A stretch of 64,000 nucleotides of DNA from contig NZ_AP022870.1 in NCBI RefSeq assembly GCF_011764545.1, positions 7,880,001-7,944,000 of the forward strand, written 5' to 3'. Below are positions 36,454-46,083 of the stretch, one piece after another; the first letter of the stretch is position 1; the number at the start of each line of letters is the position of its first letter. Both the position numbers and the translations under genes were made by a program. The notes under the pieces were generated by a model that saw only the letters and a program-made list of their open reading frames with translations, was not told the DNA's origin and did no database searches. The stretch is from Phytohabitans flavus. GTDB taxonomy: Bacteria; Actinomycetota; Actinomycetes; Mycobacteriales; Micromonosporaceae.

Positions 36454-37235
36454 ACGCGCTGGAAGCGCGCGGCGTCCGGGTCACCCTGGGCGGCGCCACG
36501 ATCCTGGACGGCGTCGACCTCACGGTCGCCGCCGGTGAGTGGGTCGCGGTCATCGGACCCAATGGCGCCGGCAAATCGACCATGTTGCGCGCCGTCGGCG
36601 GCCTGCTCCCCGCAGCTGGTGCCATCTCCATCTTCGGTACGTCCACCGGGCGCCTCTCCCGTCGACAGCGGGCCAGGCTCGTGGCGACAGTGGCACAGTC
36701 ACCGGTGGTGCCGGCCGGCATGGCCGTCTTGGACTACGTGCTCCTCGGCCGCACTCCCTACGTCCCGCCGCTGGGCCGGGAATCCACCGCCGATCTGGCC
36801 GCCGCTCGCGAAGTGCTGACCCGGCTCGACCTGCACCGCTTCGCCCGCCGCGAACTCGCCACGCTTTCCGGTGGCGAGCGGCAGCGCGTCTTCCTGGCCC
36901 GCGCGCTCGCCCAGGGCGCCCCGCTGCTGCTGCTCGACGAGCCGACTACCGCGCTCGACATCGGCCACCAGCAGGAGGTGCTGGACCTGGTCGACGGGCT
37001 GCGCCGGGACCGAGGGCTGACGGTGCTGGCCACCATGCACGACCTGTCGATCGCCGGCGAGTACGCGGACCGCATGGTCCTGCTCGCGGGCGGCCGGGTG
37101 GCGGCGAGCGGCACTCCGCGGGAGGTACTGACCGAGGAACTGCTGGCGACCCACTACGGCGCCCGGGTCCGGGTCATCGAGGGCGATCACGGCCCGCTCG
37201 TCGTACCGGTACGCTCGACCGCGAGCGGCGCCTGA
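36450..37235 (+). CDS. btuD: Cobalamin ABC transporter ATP-binding protein
   Basis: A 261-residue ABC ATPase with Walker A GPNGAGKST, a Q-loop glutamine in VAQSPVV, signature LSGGERQR, Walker B LLLLDEPTTALD and the switch His in TMHDLS. It powers B12 import with the permease and lipoprotein encoded upstream. GTG 36450 overlaps the permease stop, so all three genes are translationally coupled under the riboswitch. Confidence 0.93.
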   Translation: MNALEARGVRVTLGGATILDGVDLTVAAGEWVAVIGPNGAGKSTMLRAVGGLLPAAGAISIFGTSTGRLSRRQRARLVATVAQSPVVPAGMAVLDYVLLGRTPYVPPLGRESTADLAAAREVLTRLDLHRFARRELATLSGGERQRVFLARALAQGAPLLLLDEPTTALDIGHQQEVLDLVDGLRRDRGLTVLATMHDLSIAGEYADRMVLLAGGRVAASGTPREVLTEELLATHYGARVRVIEGDHGPLVVPVRSTASGA

Positions 37236-37280
37236 CCCCTAAGCCTTGCCGCGGTTGGCTACCTTGATCCCCGAGGTGGT

Positions 37281-38624
37281 GTGACGGTGACGACTCTCGT
37301 ACGTGAACCGGCGACCCGGGCACCTGCCGTCGCACCCGTGGCCCGACTACGCAGGCGGGCCGCGGGACGATTCCGGGGGACCCCGGGCCGGCTCGTGCTC
37401 GCCACGGCGGCCCTTGTCGTGCTCGGCCTGGCGACCGGCGTCGCGGGCGCCGTTGGGGTTCGGCAGCGGGCCGACCTCGTCGACGGTGCCGTGGCGCGCA
37501 GTGGCGAGCTGACCGTGGCCGCCCAGCAGCTCTACCGCGCTCTCTCCGACGCCGACGCGACCGCCGCGAGCGCGTTCCTGACCGGTGGCGTGGAGCCGGT
37601 GGCACTGCGCGAGCGCTACCAGGCCGACATCGCCGACGCGGCCGCCGCGCTCGCGGTCGTGTCCGGCGGTGGCGCGGGCGATGGCCGGGGTGCCAACGCG
37701 GTCGCCCGGATCGCCGCGCAGCTGCCGGTCTACACCGGCCTCGTGGAGACCGCCCGGGTCTACAACCGCCAGGGCGTGCCGGTGGGCGGCGCGTACCTGC
37801 GCGAGGCGTCCGGCGTGATGCGCGAGCGGCTGCTGCCGGCGGCGCAGGAGCTGTACGACGCGGTCTCGGCCGAGCTGGACGAGGCGCGCGACGACGCGGG
37901 CGCGTTCCCGTGGTTCGCGGTGGCGCTCGGCGTGCTCACGATCGCCGCGCTCGTGGTGGTCCAGCGTTTCCTGACCCGGCGCACCAACCGCGTGTTCAAC
38001 GTGGGTTTGGTCGTCGCGACCGTCGCCGCCGTGGCCGTGGTGCTGTGGCTCGGCCTCTCCGCGCTGGTGGCCGCCGGGCGGCTGGAGGCAAGCCACGACC
38101 GGGGTTCGGAGGAGGTGGCCCGGCTCGCCGACGCCCGGATCGCCGCCCTCCAGGCCCGGGCCGACGAGTCGCTGACGCTTGTCGCGCGGGGCAACGGCCA
38201 GGCCTTCGAGACCGACTACGACAAGATGATGGACCGGCTGGCCGGCGACGACAGGTCCGGCGGCCTGCTTGTCGCGGGCGACGCCGACGCGTCGACCCGG
38301 GATGCCCTCGCGGCTGCGCTGACCGAGGCGCGCAACTGGGACTCGGCGCACAAGCAAGTGCGGCAGCTGGACAACGACGGGCAGTACGCGCAGGCGGTCA
38401 CGGCCTCGGTCGGCGGCGAGCCGACAAGTACAGCGAGCATCGCCGGCCGGTTGGACGAGCGGCTCGGCGCCGCGATCGAGCACAACAGCGAGGTGTTCCG
38501 GCAGGAGGTGCGCGGCGCGGGTGGCTCGCTCGCCGGCGCCGACATCGGTATCGGTTTGCTCGCCACGCTGCTCGTGCTCGGCGCGGCGATCGGCATCCAG
38601 CGCCGCCTTGCGGAGTACCGATGA
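37281..38624 (+). CDS. GlnX-like membrane sensor protein of the PknG operon
   Basis: A 447-residue membrane protein with hydrophobic helices near 45-65, 215-232, 240-262 and 422-442, enclosing two helical extracytoplasmic segments (about 66-210 and 265-420). This matches GlnX of mycobacteria, which with lipoprotein GlnH senses extracellular aspartate and glutamate and activates PknG. Start is GTG 37281 with GAGG upstream; a second GTG two codons on is possible. Its stop overlaps the GlnH start (ATGA). The assignment rests on order and topology. Confidence 0.8.
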   Translation: MTVTTLVREPATRAPAVAPVARLRRRAAGRFRGTPGRLVLATAALVVLGLATGVAGAVGVRQRADLVDGAVARSGELTVAAQQLYRALSDADATAASAFLTGGVEPVALRERYQADIADAAAALAVVSGGGAGDGRGANAVARIAAQLPVYTGLVETARVYNRQGVPVGGAYLREASGVMRERLLPAAQELYDAVSAELDEARDDAGAFPWFAVALGVLTIAALVVVQRFLTRRTNRVFNVGLVVATVAAVAVVLWLGLSALVAAGRLEASHDRGSEEVARLADARIAALQARADESLTLVARGNGQAFETDYDKMMDRLAGDDRSGGLLVAGDADASTRDALAAALTEARNWDSAHKQVRQLDNDGQYAQAVTASVGGEPTSTASIAGRLDERLGAAIEHNSEVFRQEVRGAGGSLAGADIGIGLLATLLVLGAAIGIQRRLAEYR

Positions 38625-39598
38625 GGGCGCGGCTCGCAGTGGCAGTGGCCCTGCTGTCCGCGCTGGTACTCGCCGGATGCGGCGGCTCGGACACCCCGCC
38701 GCCCGGCGCCAACCCGGCCGAGCCCGCCCGCCCGGTGGGCGTTCAGGATCCCGCGGTGCTGCCCACGAGCAGCGCGGCCGCGGCCGGTGCGTGCAACCCT
38801 CGGGCCAGCTACCGCCCGACCGGCGCGCTGCCCGCGGCCGGACGGATGCCATCCGGCTCCGCGATGGCGCGCATCCAGCAGGCCGGCCGGCTCGTGGTCG
38901 GCGTCGACCAAAACAACTTCCGGTTCGGGTACCGCGACCCCAAGACCGGCAACCTGGTCGGCTTCGAGATCGACCTGGCCCGCGAGCTGGCCAAGGCGAT
39001 CTTCGGCAGCCCGGACAAGGTGCTCTTCCGCGCCATCACGACGGCCGACCGGGAGAAGGCGATCCAGGAGGGGCGGGTCGACGTCGTCATCCGCAGCATG
39101 ACGATGAACTGCGACAGGTGGGAGCGGATCAACTTCTCCACCGAGTACTTCTCCGCTGGGCAGGCCATCATGGTCACCCGCGACTCGCCGATCAAGGGGA
39201 TCAAGGACCTCGCCGGCAAAAAGGTCTGCGCGGCCACCGGCAGCACCTCGATCCGCAACATCGCGGCCAAGGCGCCCGACGCAGTGCCCGTGTCGGCGCC
39301 CGACGCGCTCGACTGTCTCGTGCTGCTCCAGCAGCTCCAGGTGGATGCGGTCTCCACTGACGACGCGATCCTGGCCGGCTTCGCCGAGCAGGACAGAGGC
39401 ACGAAGATCCTGCCGGACCGGTTCACCGAGGAGCCGTACGGCATGGCGGTGAAGAAGGAGTCCGTCGACCTGGTGCGGTTTGTCAACGGGGTGCTGGAGC
39501 GGATGCGCGCGGACGGCACCTGGACCCGCCTCTACAACGCGTGGCTCTCCTCGCTCGGCTCCACCCCGCAGCCGCCCGCGCCGCAATATCGGGACTGA
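38621..39598 (+). CDS. glnH: GlnH-like amino-acid-binding lipoprotein
   Basis: A 325-residue lipoprotein with lipobox LAGC (C20), a Pro/Ala linker and a type II periplasmic-binding domain (about 85-310). LVVGVDQNNFRFGYRDPKTGNLVGFEIDLA and DVVIRSMTMNCDRWERINFS are typical of polar amino-acid binders. In mycobacteria GlnH binds Asp, Glu and Asn and feeds a signalling path to PknG without a transporter. No ABC permease lies here, which supports the same sensor role. Confidence 0.88.
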   Translation: MRARLAVAVALLSALVLAGCGGSDTPPPGANPAEPARPVGVQDPAVLPTSSAAAAGACNPRASYRPTGALPAAGRMPSGSAMARIQQAGRLVVGVDQNNFRFGYRDPKTGNLVGFEIDLARELAKAIFGSPDKVLFRAITTADREKAIQEGRVDVVIRSMTMNCDRWERINFSTEYFSAGQAIMVTRDSPIKGIKDLAGKKVCAATGSTSIRNIAAKAPDAVPVSAPDALDCLVLLQQLQVDAVSTDDAILAGFAEQDRGTKILPDRFTEEPYGMAVKKESVDLVRFVNGVLERMRADGTWTRLYNAWLSSLGSTPQPPAPQYRD

Positions 39599-39600
39599 CC

Positions 39601-40809
39601 GTGTCGACGACGCCGCCGCCGATGAGCCGCGACGAGGTCGATCGGGCCATCGTCGGGCTCGTCGCGGTGTACGACCGGATCTCCGCCGCGATGTTCGTGA
39701 TGGACGCGCACCCGGCCCTTGTGCTGCTGCGCGGCGGTGGCCTGCGGGGCCGTACCGCCGAGGTGGCGAAAGAGGTGCTGGCGGCGGTCGAGGTGCTCTG
39801 GTCCCAGTTCGCCGCGCTGGGCGCCCAGCTCGACCGGGCCAAGGCGGTGCGCGCCGAGCGCTCGCGGCCCGGCGAGAGCGAGCTGCGCGTGCTGACCTCG
39901 GTGCTGCGGCACCCGATCGTGGGACTGAGTGCCTCCGGCATGGTGCTCGACACCCTCGCCGCCGGTACGCCGGCCTCGTGGCAGACCGTGCCGGGGCTCG
40001 CCGACGACCTGGAGACCGTGGCCGCCGAGGTGGTGCACGCGCTCAGCGAGGTCGAGGCGGCCAGCGGCCGGATCGCCGCGCTGTACGCCCAGCCGAGCGC
40101 CACGCTGGCGAAGGCGAGCGCCGACGCGGCGAACCTGGGCGGTGACGCGCTCCGGGGGTCCGATGTGGACGGACTCGCGCGCAAGCTCGGCGACGCGCAG
40201 GCCGAGGCGCTCGGCGACCCGATCGGCGCGAGCGGCCCGCCACCCGCGCTGGTGTCCGAGATCGACGCGCTTGCCGGACGGATCGCCGGCTTGGCGGAGC
40301 TGCGCACCGCGTACCCGGAAAAGCTCCGGATCCTGACCATCGCGGTGGGTGAGGTCGCCGAGGCGGAGGCGGGGGCGCGCAAGGTCTGCGATCTTGCGCT
40401 GACCAAGATTGCCAATGCCGGCCTGCCGCCGGTGCCGGACGCGGTGGGTGGGCTGCGCGCGCACCTCGCCCAGCTCGGGCAGCTCCAGCGCGAGGGGCGT
40501 TGGCTGCGCCTGGCCGACGAGCTGTCCATCGTGGAACGTTCGGTGTCGCAGGCGATGGAGCAGGCGGCCCACCTGTACGAGGCGGCGGACGGGCTGCTCC
40601 AGCGCCGCACCGAGCTGCGTGGGCGGCTCGACGCGTACCGCGCGCGGGCCGGCCGGATGGGGCTCGTCGAGCACCAGGAGCTCGCCGCCAAGCATCGCGC
40701 CGCCCAGGACCTGCTCTACACGAGTCCGTGCGACCTGCCCGCGGCCACCCGCGCGGTGGTCGCCTATCAGCGTTACCTCAACCAGCTCACGGAAAGGGGC
40801 AACCCATGA
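39601..40809 (+). CDS. Helical protein of unknown function in the PknG operon
   Basis: A 402-residue, Ala/Leu/Glu-rich, almost wholly helical protein with no signal peptide or membrane segment. Heptad-like stretches (VAKEVLAAVEVLWSQFAALG, AEAGARKVCDLALTKI) suggest coiled coils. I do not recognise a catalytic domain. It starts 2 bp after the GlnH stop (GTG 39601; ATG 39622 is an alternative), and its stop overlaps the pknG start, so it is made together with the kinase and may be an adaptor between sensor and kinase; that is inference. Confidence 0.78.
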   Translation: MSTTPPPMSRDEVDRAIVGLVAVYDRISAAMFVMDAHPALVLLRGGGLRGRTAEVAKEVLAAVEVLWSQFAALGAQLDRAKAVRAERSRPGESELRVLTSVLRHPIVGLSASGMVLDTLAAGTPASWQTVPGLADDLETVAAEVVHALSEVEAASGRIAALYAQPSATLAKASADAANLGGDALRGSDVDGLARKLGDAQAEALGDPIGASGPPPALVSEIDALAGRIAGLAELRTAYPEKLRILTIAVGEVAEAEAGARKVCDLALTKIANAGLPPVPDAVGGLRAHLAQLGQLQREGRWLRLADELSIVERSVSQAMEQAAHLYEAADGLLQRRTELRGRLDAYRARAGRMGLVEHQELAAKHRAAQDLLYTSPCDLPAATRAVVAYQRYLNQLTERGNP

Positions 40810-43091
40810 GGTGTGTCCGGCCCGGCTGCTCCGGCACGTATGGCGCCGAGGGCTACTGCGACGAGTGCGGGCGTCGGGCGCCGGCCGGTGCGGTGCCGGC
40901 GCAGGCCACGCCAGCGTCCTCGGCGACGCCGGCGTCCACCGCGACACCGGTGAGCGTGGCCACGACGCCCGGCTCGGTGCCGACGATCAGCGGGCGGGGC
41001 TCGACCCGCGGCTCCGGCCGCAGCCGTGGCGCCTCGCGGGGCGGGCTGGGCGCCGGCCTCATCGAGCTGCCCCGCGTGCCGTTGCGCGACCCGGCCACCG
41101 CGGTCATGCGCGACCCCAAGGTCTCCGAGTCGCGCCGCTACTGCAGCAAGTGCGAGGAGCCGGTCGGCCGCGGTCGGGACGGCAAGCCCGGCCGGAGCGA
41201 GGGTTTCTGCCAAAACTGCGGTACGCCCTTCTCGTTCCTGCCCCGGCTGTCCCAGGGCGACCTGATCAACGACCGGTACGAGGTGCTCGGCGCGCTCGCG
41301 TACGGCGGCCTCGGCTGGATCTACCTGGCCCGCGACCGCAACGTCAGCGACTCGGTCAGCGACCGCTGGGTCGTCCTCAAAGGACTGATCAACACGGCTG
41401 ACGCGGACGCGATGGCGGCGGCGGTGACCGAGCGGCGGTATCTGGTCGAGATCGACCACCCCAGCATCGTGAAGATCCACGACTTCGTGCAGCACCCGGA
41501 CCCGAAGACCGGTGTGCCGGTGGGCTACATCGTCATGGAGTACGTGGGCGGCCAGTCACTGCGCGACATGCTGATGGCCCGCCGCGCCGAGGGCCAGCGG
41601 GTGCTGCCCCTCGCCGAGGTCCTCGCGTATGGCGCGGAGGTACTCCCCGCGCTCGGCTACCTGCACGGCCGTGACCTGCTGTACTGCGACTTCAAGCCGG
41701 ACAACGTGATCCACGCCGAGGAGCAGTTGAAGCTCATCGACCTCGGTGCCGTACGCCGGGTCGACGACGATGTGAGCGCGGTCTACGGCACGCCCGGCTA
41801 CCAGGCGCCCGAGGTGGCCGACGTGGGGCCCTCGGTGGCCGCCGACATCTACACGGTGGGGCGGTCGCTGGCGGTACTGAGCTTCGAGTTCCGCGGCTTC
41901 TCCACCACGTACGCGGGCAAGCTGCCGGACCGCGCCGGCGTGCCACTCCTCGCGCAGGAGGAGTCGTACTACCGGCTCCTGGTCCGCTCCACGCACCGCG
42001 ACCCGGACCGGCGCTTCCAGACCGCCGCCGACATGAGCGACCAGCTGCTCGGCGTACTCCGCGAGGTGCTCTCGGCGAACGACGGCGTGCCGCGCCCGGT
42101 GGTGTCCCGGCAGTTCACGCCGGAGCGGCGGGCGTTCGGCACCGGGGCGGGCGAGGTGAGCGGCGAGGCGATACCGGTCGAGCTCCAGCCCGCCGGGGTG
42201 GCCGCCGCGCTGCCGCTGCCGCAGGTGGACGTGCTCGACCCGGGCGCCGGCTTCCTCGCCACGCTCAGCAGCACCGACCCGGCCGAGCTGGTACGGCAGC
42301 TGGAGTCGCCGCCGGTACGCAGCACCGAGGTCTCGCTCCGCCTGGTCCGCGCCCGGATCGAGGCGGGTGACCTCGCCGGCGCCGCGGCCGGGCTGGAGGA
42401 GCTGGCCGCCACGGACCCGTTCGACTGGCGGGTCGACTGGTACCGGGGCATCGCCGCGATGGCCGGCGACAGCGCGGGTGACGCGCGGGTCGCGTTCGAC
42501 GCCGTTTACGGCGAGCTGCCCGGCGAGCCCGCCGCCCGCCTCGCGCTCGCCGCCTCGATGGAGTGCACCGGCGACAAGGAGGCGGCGCTCCGGCTGTACG
42601 ACCGGGTGTGGCGGGTCGACCGGGGCTTCATCAGCGCCGCGTTCGGGATGGCCCGCATCCTGCTCGGCAGCGACGACCGCAGCGGCGCGCTGGCCGTGCT
42701 CGACCAGGTGCCGGACAGCTCCAGCCACCACGTGACCGCGCAGGTGGCAGCCGTGCGGGCCAGCCTGCACAAGGGTGGCCCGATCGCCCACGCCGACGAC
42801 CTCCTGCGCGCCTCCGGGCGACTTGAGCGGCTGGGGCTCGACGTGGAGCGGCAGGCCCGGCTGACCGTGGAGATGCTGGAGGCCGTCCTCGCCTGGCTGA
42901 CCGCCACCAACCTGCCGCCACACCGCCTGCCGGCCGGCGCGCGGGTGCTGGGCCACGACCTGTCCGAGCGCGGGCTGCGGTTCGGGCTGGAGCGGGCGTA
43001 CCGCACGATGGCCCAGATCGCCCGCGACCCCGACACGAAGATCGCGCTCGTCGACCGGGCCAACGCCGTACGCCCTCGGACGCTCGTATGA
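40806..43091 (+). CDS. pknG: Serine/threonine protein kinase PknG
   Basis: A 761-residue PknG-type soluble kinase. An N-terminal zinc ribbon (CVRPGC...CDECG) is followed by the rubredoxin-like metal site (YCSKCEEP...FCQNCGTP, about 110-140), the kinase domain (about 152-430) with catalytic CDFKPDN in place of HRDLKPEN and DLG in place of DFG, and a C-terminal TPR region (about 480-760). In mycobacteria PknG phosphorylates FHA protein GarA to steer 2-oxoglutarate flux. The extra N-terminal ribbon is shared in kind with the phosphatase and FHA proteins downstream. ATGA overlaps at both ends. Confidence 0.95.
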   Translation: MRCVRPGCSGTYGAEGYCDECGRRAPAGAVPAQATPASSATPASTATPVSVATTPGSVPTISGRGSTRGSGRSRGASRGGLGAGLIELPRVPLRDPATAVMRDPKVSESRRYCSKCEEPVGRGRDGKPGRSEGFCQNCGTPFSFLPRLSQGDLINDRYEVLGALAYGGLGWIYLARDRNVSDSVSDRWVVLKGLINTADADAMAAAVTERRYLVEIDHPSIVKIHDFVQHPDPKTGVPVGYIVMEYVGGQSLRDMLMARRAEGQRVLPLAEVLAYGAEVLPALGYLHGRDLLYCDFKPDNVIHAEEQLKLIDLGAVRRVDDDVSAVYGTPGYQAPEVADVGPSVAADIYTVGRSLAVLSFEFRGFSTTYAGKLPDRAGVPLLAQEESYYRLLVRSTHRDPDRRFQTAADMSDQLLGVLREVLSANDGVPRPVVSRQFTPERRAFGTGAGEVSGEAIPVELQPAGVAAALPLPQVDVLDPGAGFLATLSSTDPAELVRQLESPPVRSTEVSLRLVRARIEAGDLAGAAAGLEELAATDPFDWRVDWYRGIAAMAGDSAGDARVAFDAVYGELPGEPAARLALAASMECTGDKEAALRLYDRVWRVDRGFISAAFGMARILLGSDDRSGALAVLDQVPDSSSHHVTAQVAAVRASLHKGGPIAHADDLLRASGRLERLGLDVERQARLTVEMLEAVLAWLTATNLPPHRLPAGARVLGHDLSERGLRFGLERAYRTMAQIARDPDTKIALVDRANAVRPRTLV

Positions 43092-44062
43092 GGGTCTGTC
43101 CGGAGCACGGCCCGCCGAGCGAGCCGGAGCACAGGTTCTGCGAGGTGTGCGGGCGCAACCTGGTCACCGGCGAGGCCGCGCCCGTCATGCCGGTACCGAC
43201 AGTCTCGCTTTCCTCCCGCGCGGGCCTGGCCTGCACCGGCTGTGGCGATTCTGGCACCGAGCCCTACTGCGACAACTGCGGCCGGCGCCGCTCGGTCGGG
43301 CGGGACCATGCGGAGCTGGACCTGAGCGCGGTGGCGGCGGTCACCGACCGGGGCCGGCGCCGGCCACGCAACGAGGACGCGGTGGTGATCGGCCGGTACG
43401 ACGGCGGCCTGGTGTCGGTGGTCTGCGACGGGGTGTCCACCTCGACCCGTTCCGACGCTGCCTCACTTAGCGCGGCCGAGGCCGGAGTCGCCGCGCTGCT
43501 CGACGCGCTCACCGCCGGCGCCGATCCCGCCGAGGCGACCGCGCTGGCCGCGCATGCCGCTGCGAAGGCTGCTCGGGCCGCCGCCGGTCCGGACGAGAGC
43601 GACACCCCGCCCAGCTGCACATACGTGTCGGGGGTCGTCACGCCCGACGCGGTGACCGTGGGCTGGATCGGCGACAGCCGGGCGTACTGGCTCGGCGCCG
43701 AGCCCGCCTGCCTCACCGTCGACGACTCGATCGCCGGGCAGCTCGCGGCCGGCCGTCCCGCACCGGCCACAGTGGACGCCGACCCCACGTCGCGGGCGCT
43801 GATCCGGTGGCTGGGCGCCGACTCCGACGACGCCGAGCCGCAGGTGGTCACGCTGCGGCCGAGCGGTGAGGGGCGGCTGCTGCTCTGCTCCGACGGCCTG
43901 CACCACTACCTGTCCGACCCCGCCGAGCTCACTGCCGCCGCCACCGGCAGCCCCATCGAGGTGGCCCGCCACCTGACCACCGTGGCCCTCGAAGGCGGCG
44001 GGCACGACAACATCGCCGTCGCCGTCCTCTCCTTCCCTGCCTTAGGAGGATCCGCCGCATGA
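43088..44062 (+). CDS. PP2C-type protein phosphatase with zinc ribbons
   Basis: A 324-residue protein with two N-terminal zinc-ribbon modules (CPEHG...CEVCGR and CTGCG...CDNCGR, residues 4-60) and a PP2C domain (about 80-320). The metal-site motifs are RPRNEDA, VCDGVS, GWIGDSRAYWL, LLLCSDGL and GGHDNIAVAV. It probably reverses phosphorylation by the PknG encoded upstream, since the genes overlap by ATGA. The double ribbon is unusual for PP2C enzymes and suggests tethering to a complex. Confidence 0.92.
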   Translation: MRVCPEHGPPSEPEHRFCEVCGRNLVTGEAAPVMPVPTVSLSSRAGLACTGCGDSGTEPYCDNCGRRRSVGRDHAELDLSAVAAVTDRGRRRPRNEDAVVIGRYDGGLVSVVCDGVSTSTRSDAASLSAAEAGVAALLDALTAGADPAEATALAAHAAAKAARAAAGPDESDTPPSCTYVSGVVTPDAVTVGWIGDSRAYWLGAEPACLTVDDSIAGQLAAGRPAPATVDADPTSRALIRWLGADSDDAEPQVVTLRPSGEGRLLLCSDGLHHYLSDPAELTAAATGSPIEVARHLTTVALEGGGHDNIAVAVLSFPALGGSAA

Positions 44063-45354
44063 CCGCGCAGTTCACGGCCGAGGTCGACCAGAACGAGTAC
44101 CTGCCCGAGGGCGGCCGCGTCGTCGACGCGATCGTCACGGTGACCGCGCAGGGCGGCGACCTGCGCGACGCCTCCACGGCGCTGACTGCCGCGCAGGTCA
44201 TCCTGGTCGACACGTCGGGCTCGATGGCGATGCCCGGCACGAAGATCGCGGAAGCCAAGAAGGCGACCGCCGTCGCGATCGACACGCTCCGCGACGGCGT
44301 GGCCTTCGCCGTGGTGGCCGGTACCGCGGGCGCCCACATGATCTACCCGGGCGACACCCGCATGGTCCCGGCCAACCCGCAGACCCGCGCCGAGGCCAAG
44401 GCCGCCGTCTCCCGCCTGCGAGCCGACGGGGGTACCGCCATCGGCCGCTGGCTCGACCTCGCCAACTACCTCTTCGCCGGTCAGCAGGCCGAGGTGAAGC
44501 ACGCGATCCTGCTGACCGACGGGCAGAACCAGCACGAGACGCCGGCCGAGCTCCAGCGGGTGCTGGACGCGTGCGAGGGGAAGTTCATCTGCGACAGCCG
44601 TGGCGTCGGTACCGACTGGGTGGCGACCGAGCTGCGTAAGGTCGCCTCGACCCTGCTCGGCACGGCCGACGGCCTGGAGGACCCGTCCGAGCTGCCCGCC
44701 GCGTTCCGCTCGATGACCGAGGCGGCGATGGGCAAGTCGGTCGCGGACGTCTCGCTGCGCGTGTGGACCCCGGCCGGCTCGAAGATCCGCTTCGTCAAGC
44801 AGGTGTTCCCGCAGGTCGAAGAGCTCACCGGCCGCAAGGTCGAGGTCAGCGCCCGGATCGGCGACTACCCGACCGGCGCGTGGGGCGCGGAGAGCCGCGA
44901 CTACCACATCTCGGTGGAGGTCGAGCCGGACACGATCGGCGAGGAGGTGCTCGCCGCCCGGTTCAGCCTGGTCAGCGGCGGCTCGGTGCTGACCGAGAAG
45001 CTTGTGCTCGCCCGCTGGACCGACGACACCGCGCTCTCCACGAAGATCAACCCGCAGGTCGCCCACTACACCGGCCAGGCCGAGCTGGCCTCGGTCATCC
45101 AGGAGGGGCTCAAGGCCCGCGACGAGGGTGACGCGGAGACGGCGACGGCCAAGCTGGGGCGCGCGGTCCAGCTCGCCAACGAGTCCGGCCACGAGGGTAC
45201 GGCCAAGCTGCTGGCCCGCGTCGTGGACGTGGTGGACGCGCCGACCGGCACCGTGCGCCTGAAGAAGCAGGTCGCTGGCGTCGACGCCGAGCTGACCAAC
45301 GTACGCAGCACCAAGACGGTCCGCGTGAAGAAGAAGCAGCCGGAGGAGGGCTGA
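44059..45354 (+). CDS. VWA-domain protein of the PknG operon
   Basis: A 431-residue soluble protein. A von Willebrand A domain (about 45-230) has the metal-site motif DTSGSMAMPG, and ILLTDGQNQ supplies another metal loop. Beta-rich and helical parts follow and the protein ends in a Lys-rich tail (RVKKKQPEEG). VWA domains make metal-dependent protein contacts. AGGAGG lies 8 bp before ATG 44059. The gene overlaps both neighbours by a few bases, so it is part of the same signalling unit. The partner is unknown. Confidence 0.88.
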   Translation: MTAQFTAEVDQNEYLPEGGRVVDAIVTVTAQGGDLRDASTALTAAQVILVDTSGSMAMPGTKIAEAKKATAVAIDTLRDGVAFAVVAGTAGAHMIYPGDTRMVPANPQTRAEAKAAVSRLRADGGTAIGRWLDLANYLFAGQQAEVKHAILLTDGQNQHETPAELQRVLDACEGKFICDSRGVGTDWVATELRKVASTLLGTADGLEDPSELPAAFRSMTEAAMGKSVADVSLRVWTPAGSKIRFVKQVFPQVEELTGRKVEVSARIGDYPTGAWGAESRDYHISVEVEPDTIGEEVLAARFSLVSGGSVLTEKLVLARWTDDTALSTKINPQVAHYTGQAELASVIQEGLKARDEGDAETATAKLGRAVQLANESGHEGTAKLLARVVDVVDAPTGTVRLKKQVAGVDAELTNVRSTKTVRVKKKQPEEG

Positions 45355-46078
45355 TGGCAACCTGCCCCAAGGGCCACGAATCGGCGACGCTCGACTACTG
45401 CGAGGTCTGCGGAGCCAGGATGGGCGCCGCACCCACGCCGGCCTCCTCGCCGGCACCCACCCCTACACCTACCGCTGCTGCCACCTCGTCACCGCCGCCG
45501 TCCGGTGAAGTCTGCCCGGTGTGTGGGACGCCCAAGACCGGCCGCTTCTGCGAGGAGGACGGGTACGACTTTCTGCTCGCCCCGCCGGTCTCCGCGATGT
45601 CCACTCCCGCCCCCAGGTTTCTCCGGCCCCGGTTTCGCCGCCGCCGCCGGCCACTCCTTCCGCTTCCGCCGCGGTCTCGTGGGAGGTCGTGGTGCGCGCG
45701 GACGCGGCGTACTTCGAGGTGGTCAAGGCGATGGGCGGCGAGGACGCCGGCTCGCTGGCCATGCCCCGCTTCGTGGCCGAACGCCGGTTCGCGCTGACCG
45801 GCCAGCAGATGGTCATCGGCCGGCGAAGCCGCTCCCGCGGCGTCAACCCGGACATCGACCTGGTCGGCCCGCCCGAGGACCCGGGCGTCTCGCACGTGCA
45901 CGCGCTGCTGGTCCCGCAGGAGGGCGGCTGGGCGGTGGTAGACATGGAGTCGGCGAACGGCACGTACCTGAACGACCCGAACTCCGAGCCCCTCGAACCC
46001 AACGTGCCGGTCGCCCTTAAGGACGGCGACGTCGTATACCTGGGCGCCTGGACCGCCCTGACAATCCAACCCGCCTGA
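45354..46078 (+). CDS. Zinc-ribbon FHA-domain protein (frameshifted near 45610)
   Basis: About 241 residues once repaired. Two zinc-ribbon-like modules (CPKGH...CEVCGAR and CPVCG...FCEEDGYDF) flank a Thr/Pro/Ala linker, then comes a C-terminal FHA domain (about 140-240) with the phosphothreonine-binding GRRSRSRG, SHVHALL and NGTYLN segments. One extra C in the ccccc run at 45610-45614 joins the two frames (TPAPQVSPAPVSPPPP). It resembles GarA in being an FHA protein beside PknG, but no GarA-like ETTS phosphorylation motif is seen. TGATG overlap with the VWA gene. Confidence 0.86.
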
Positions 46079-46083
46079 CCGCA

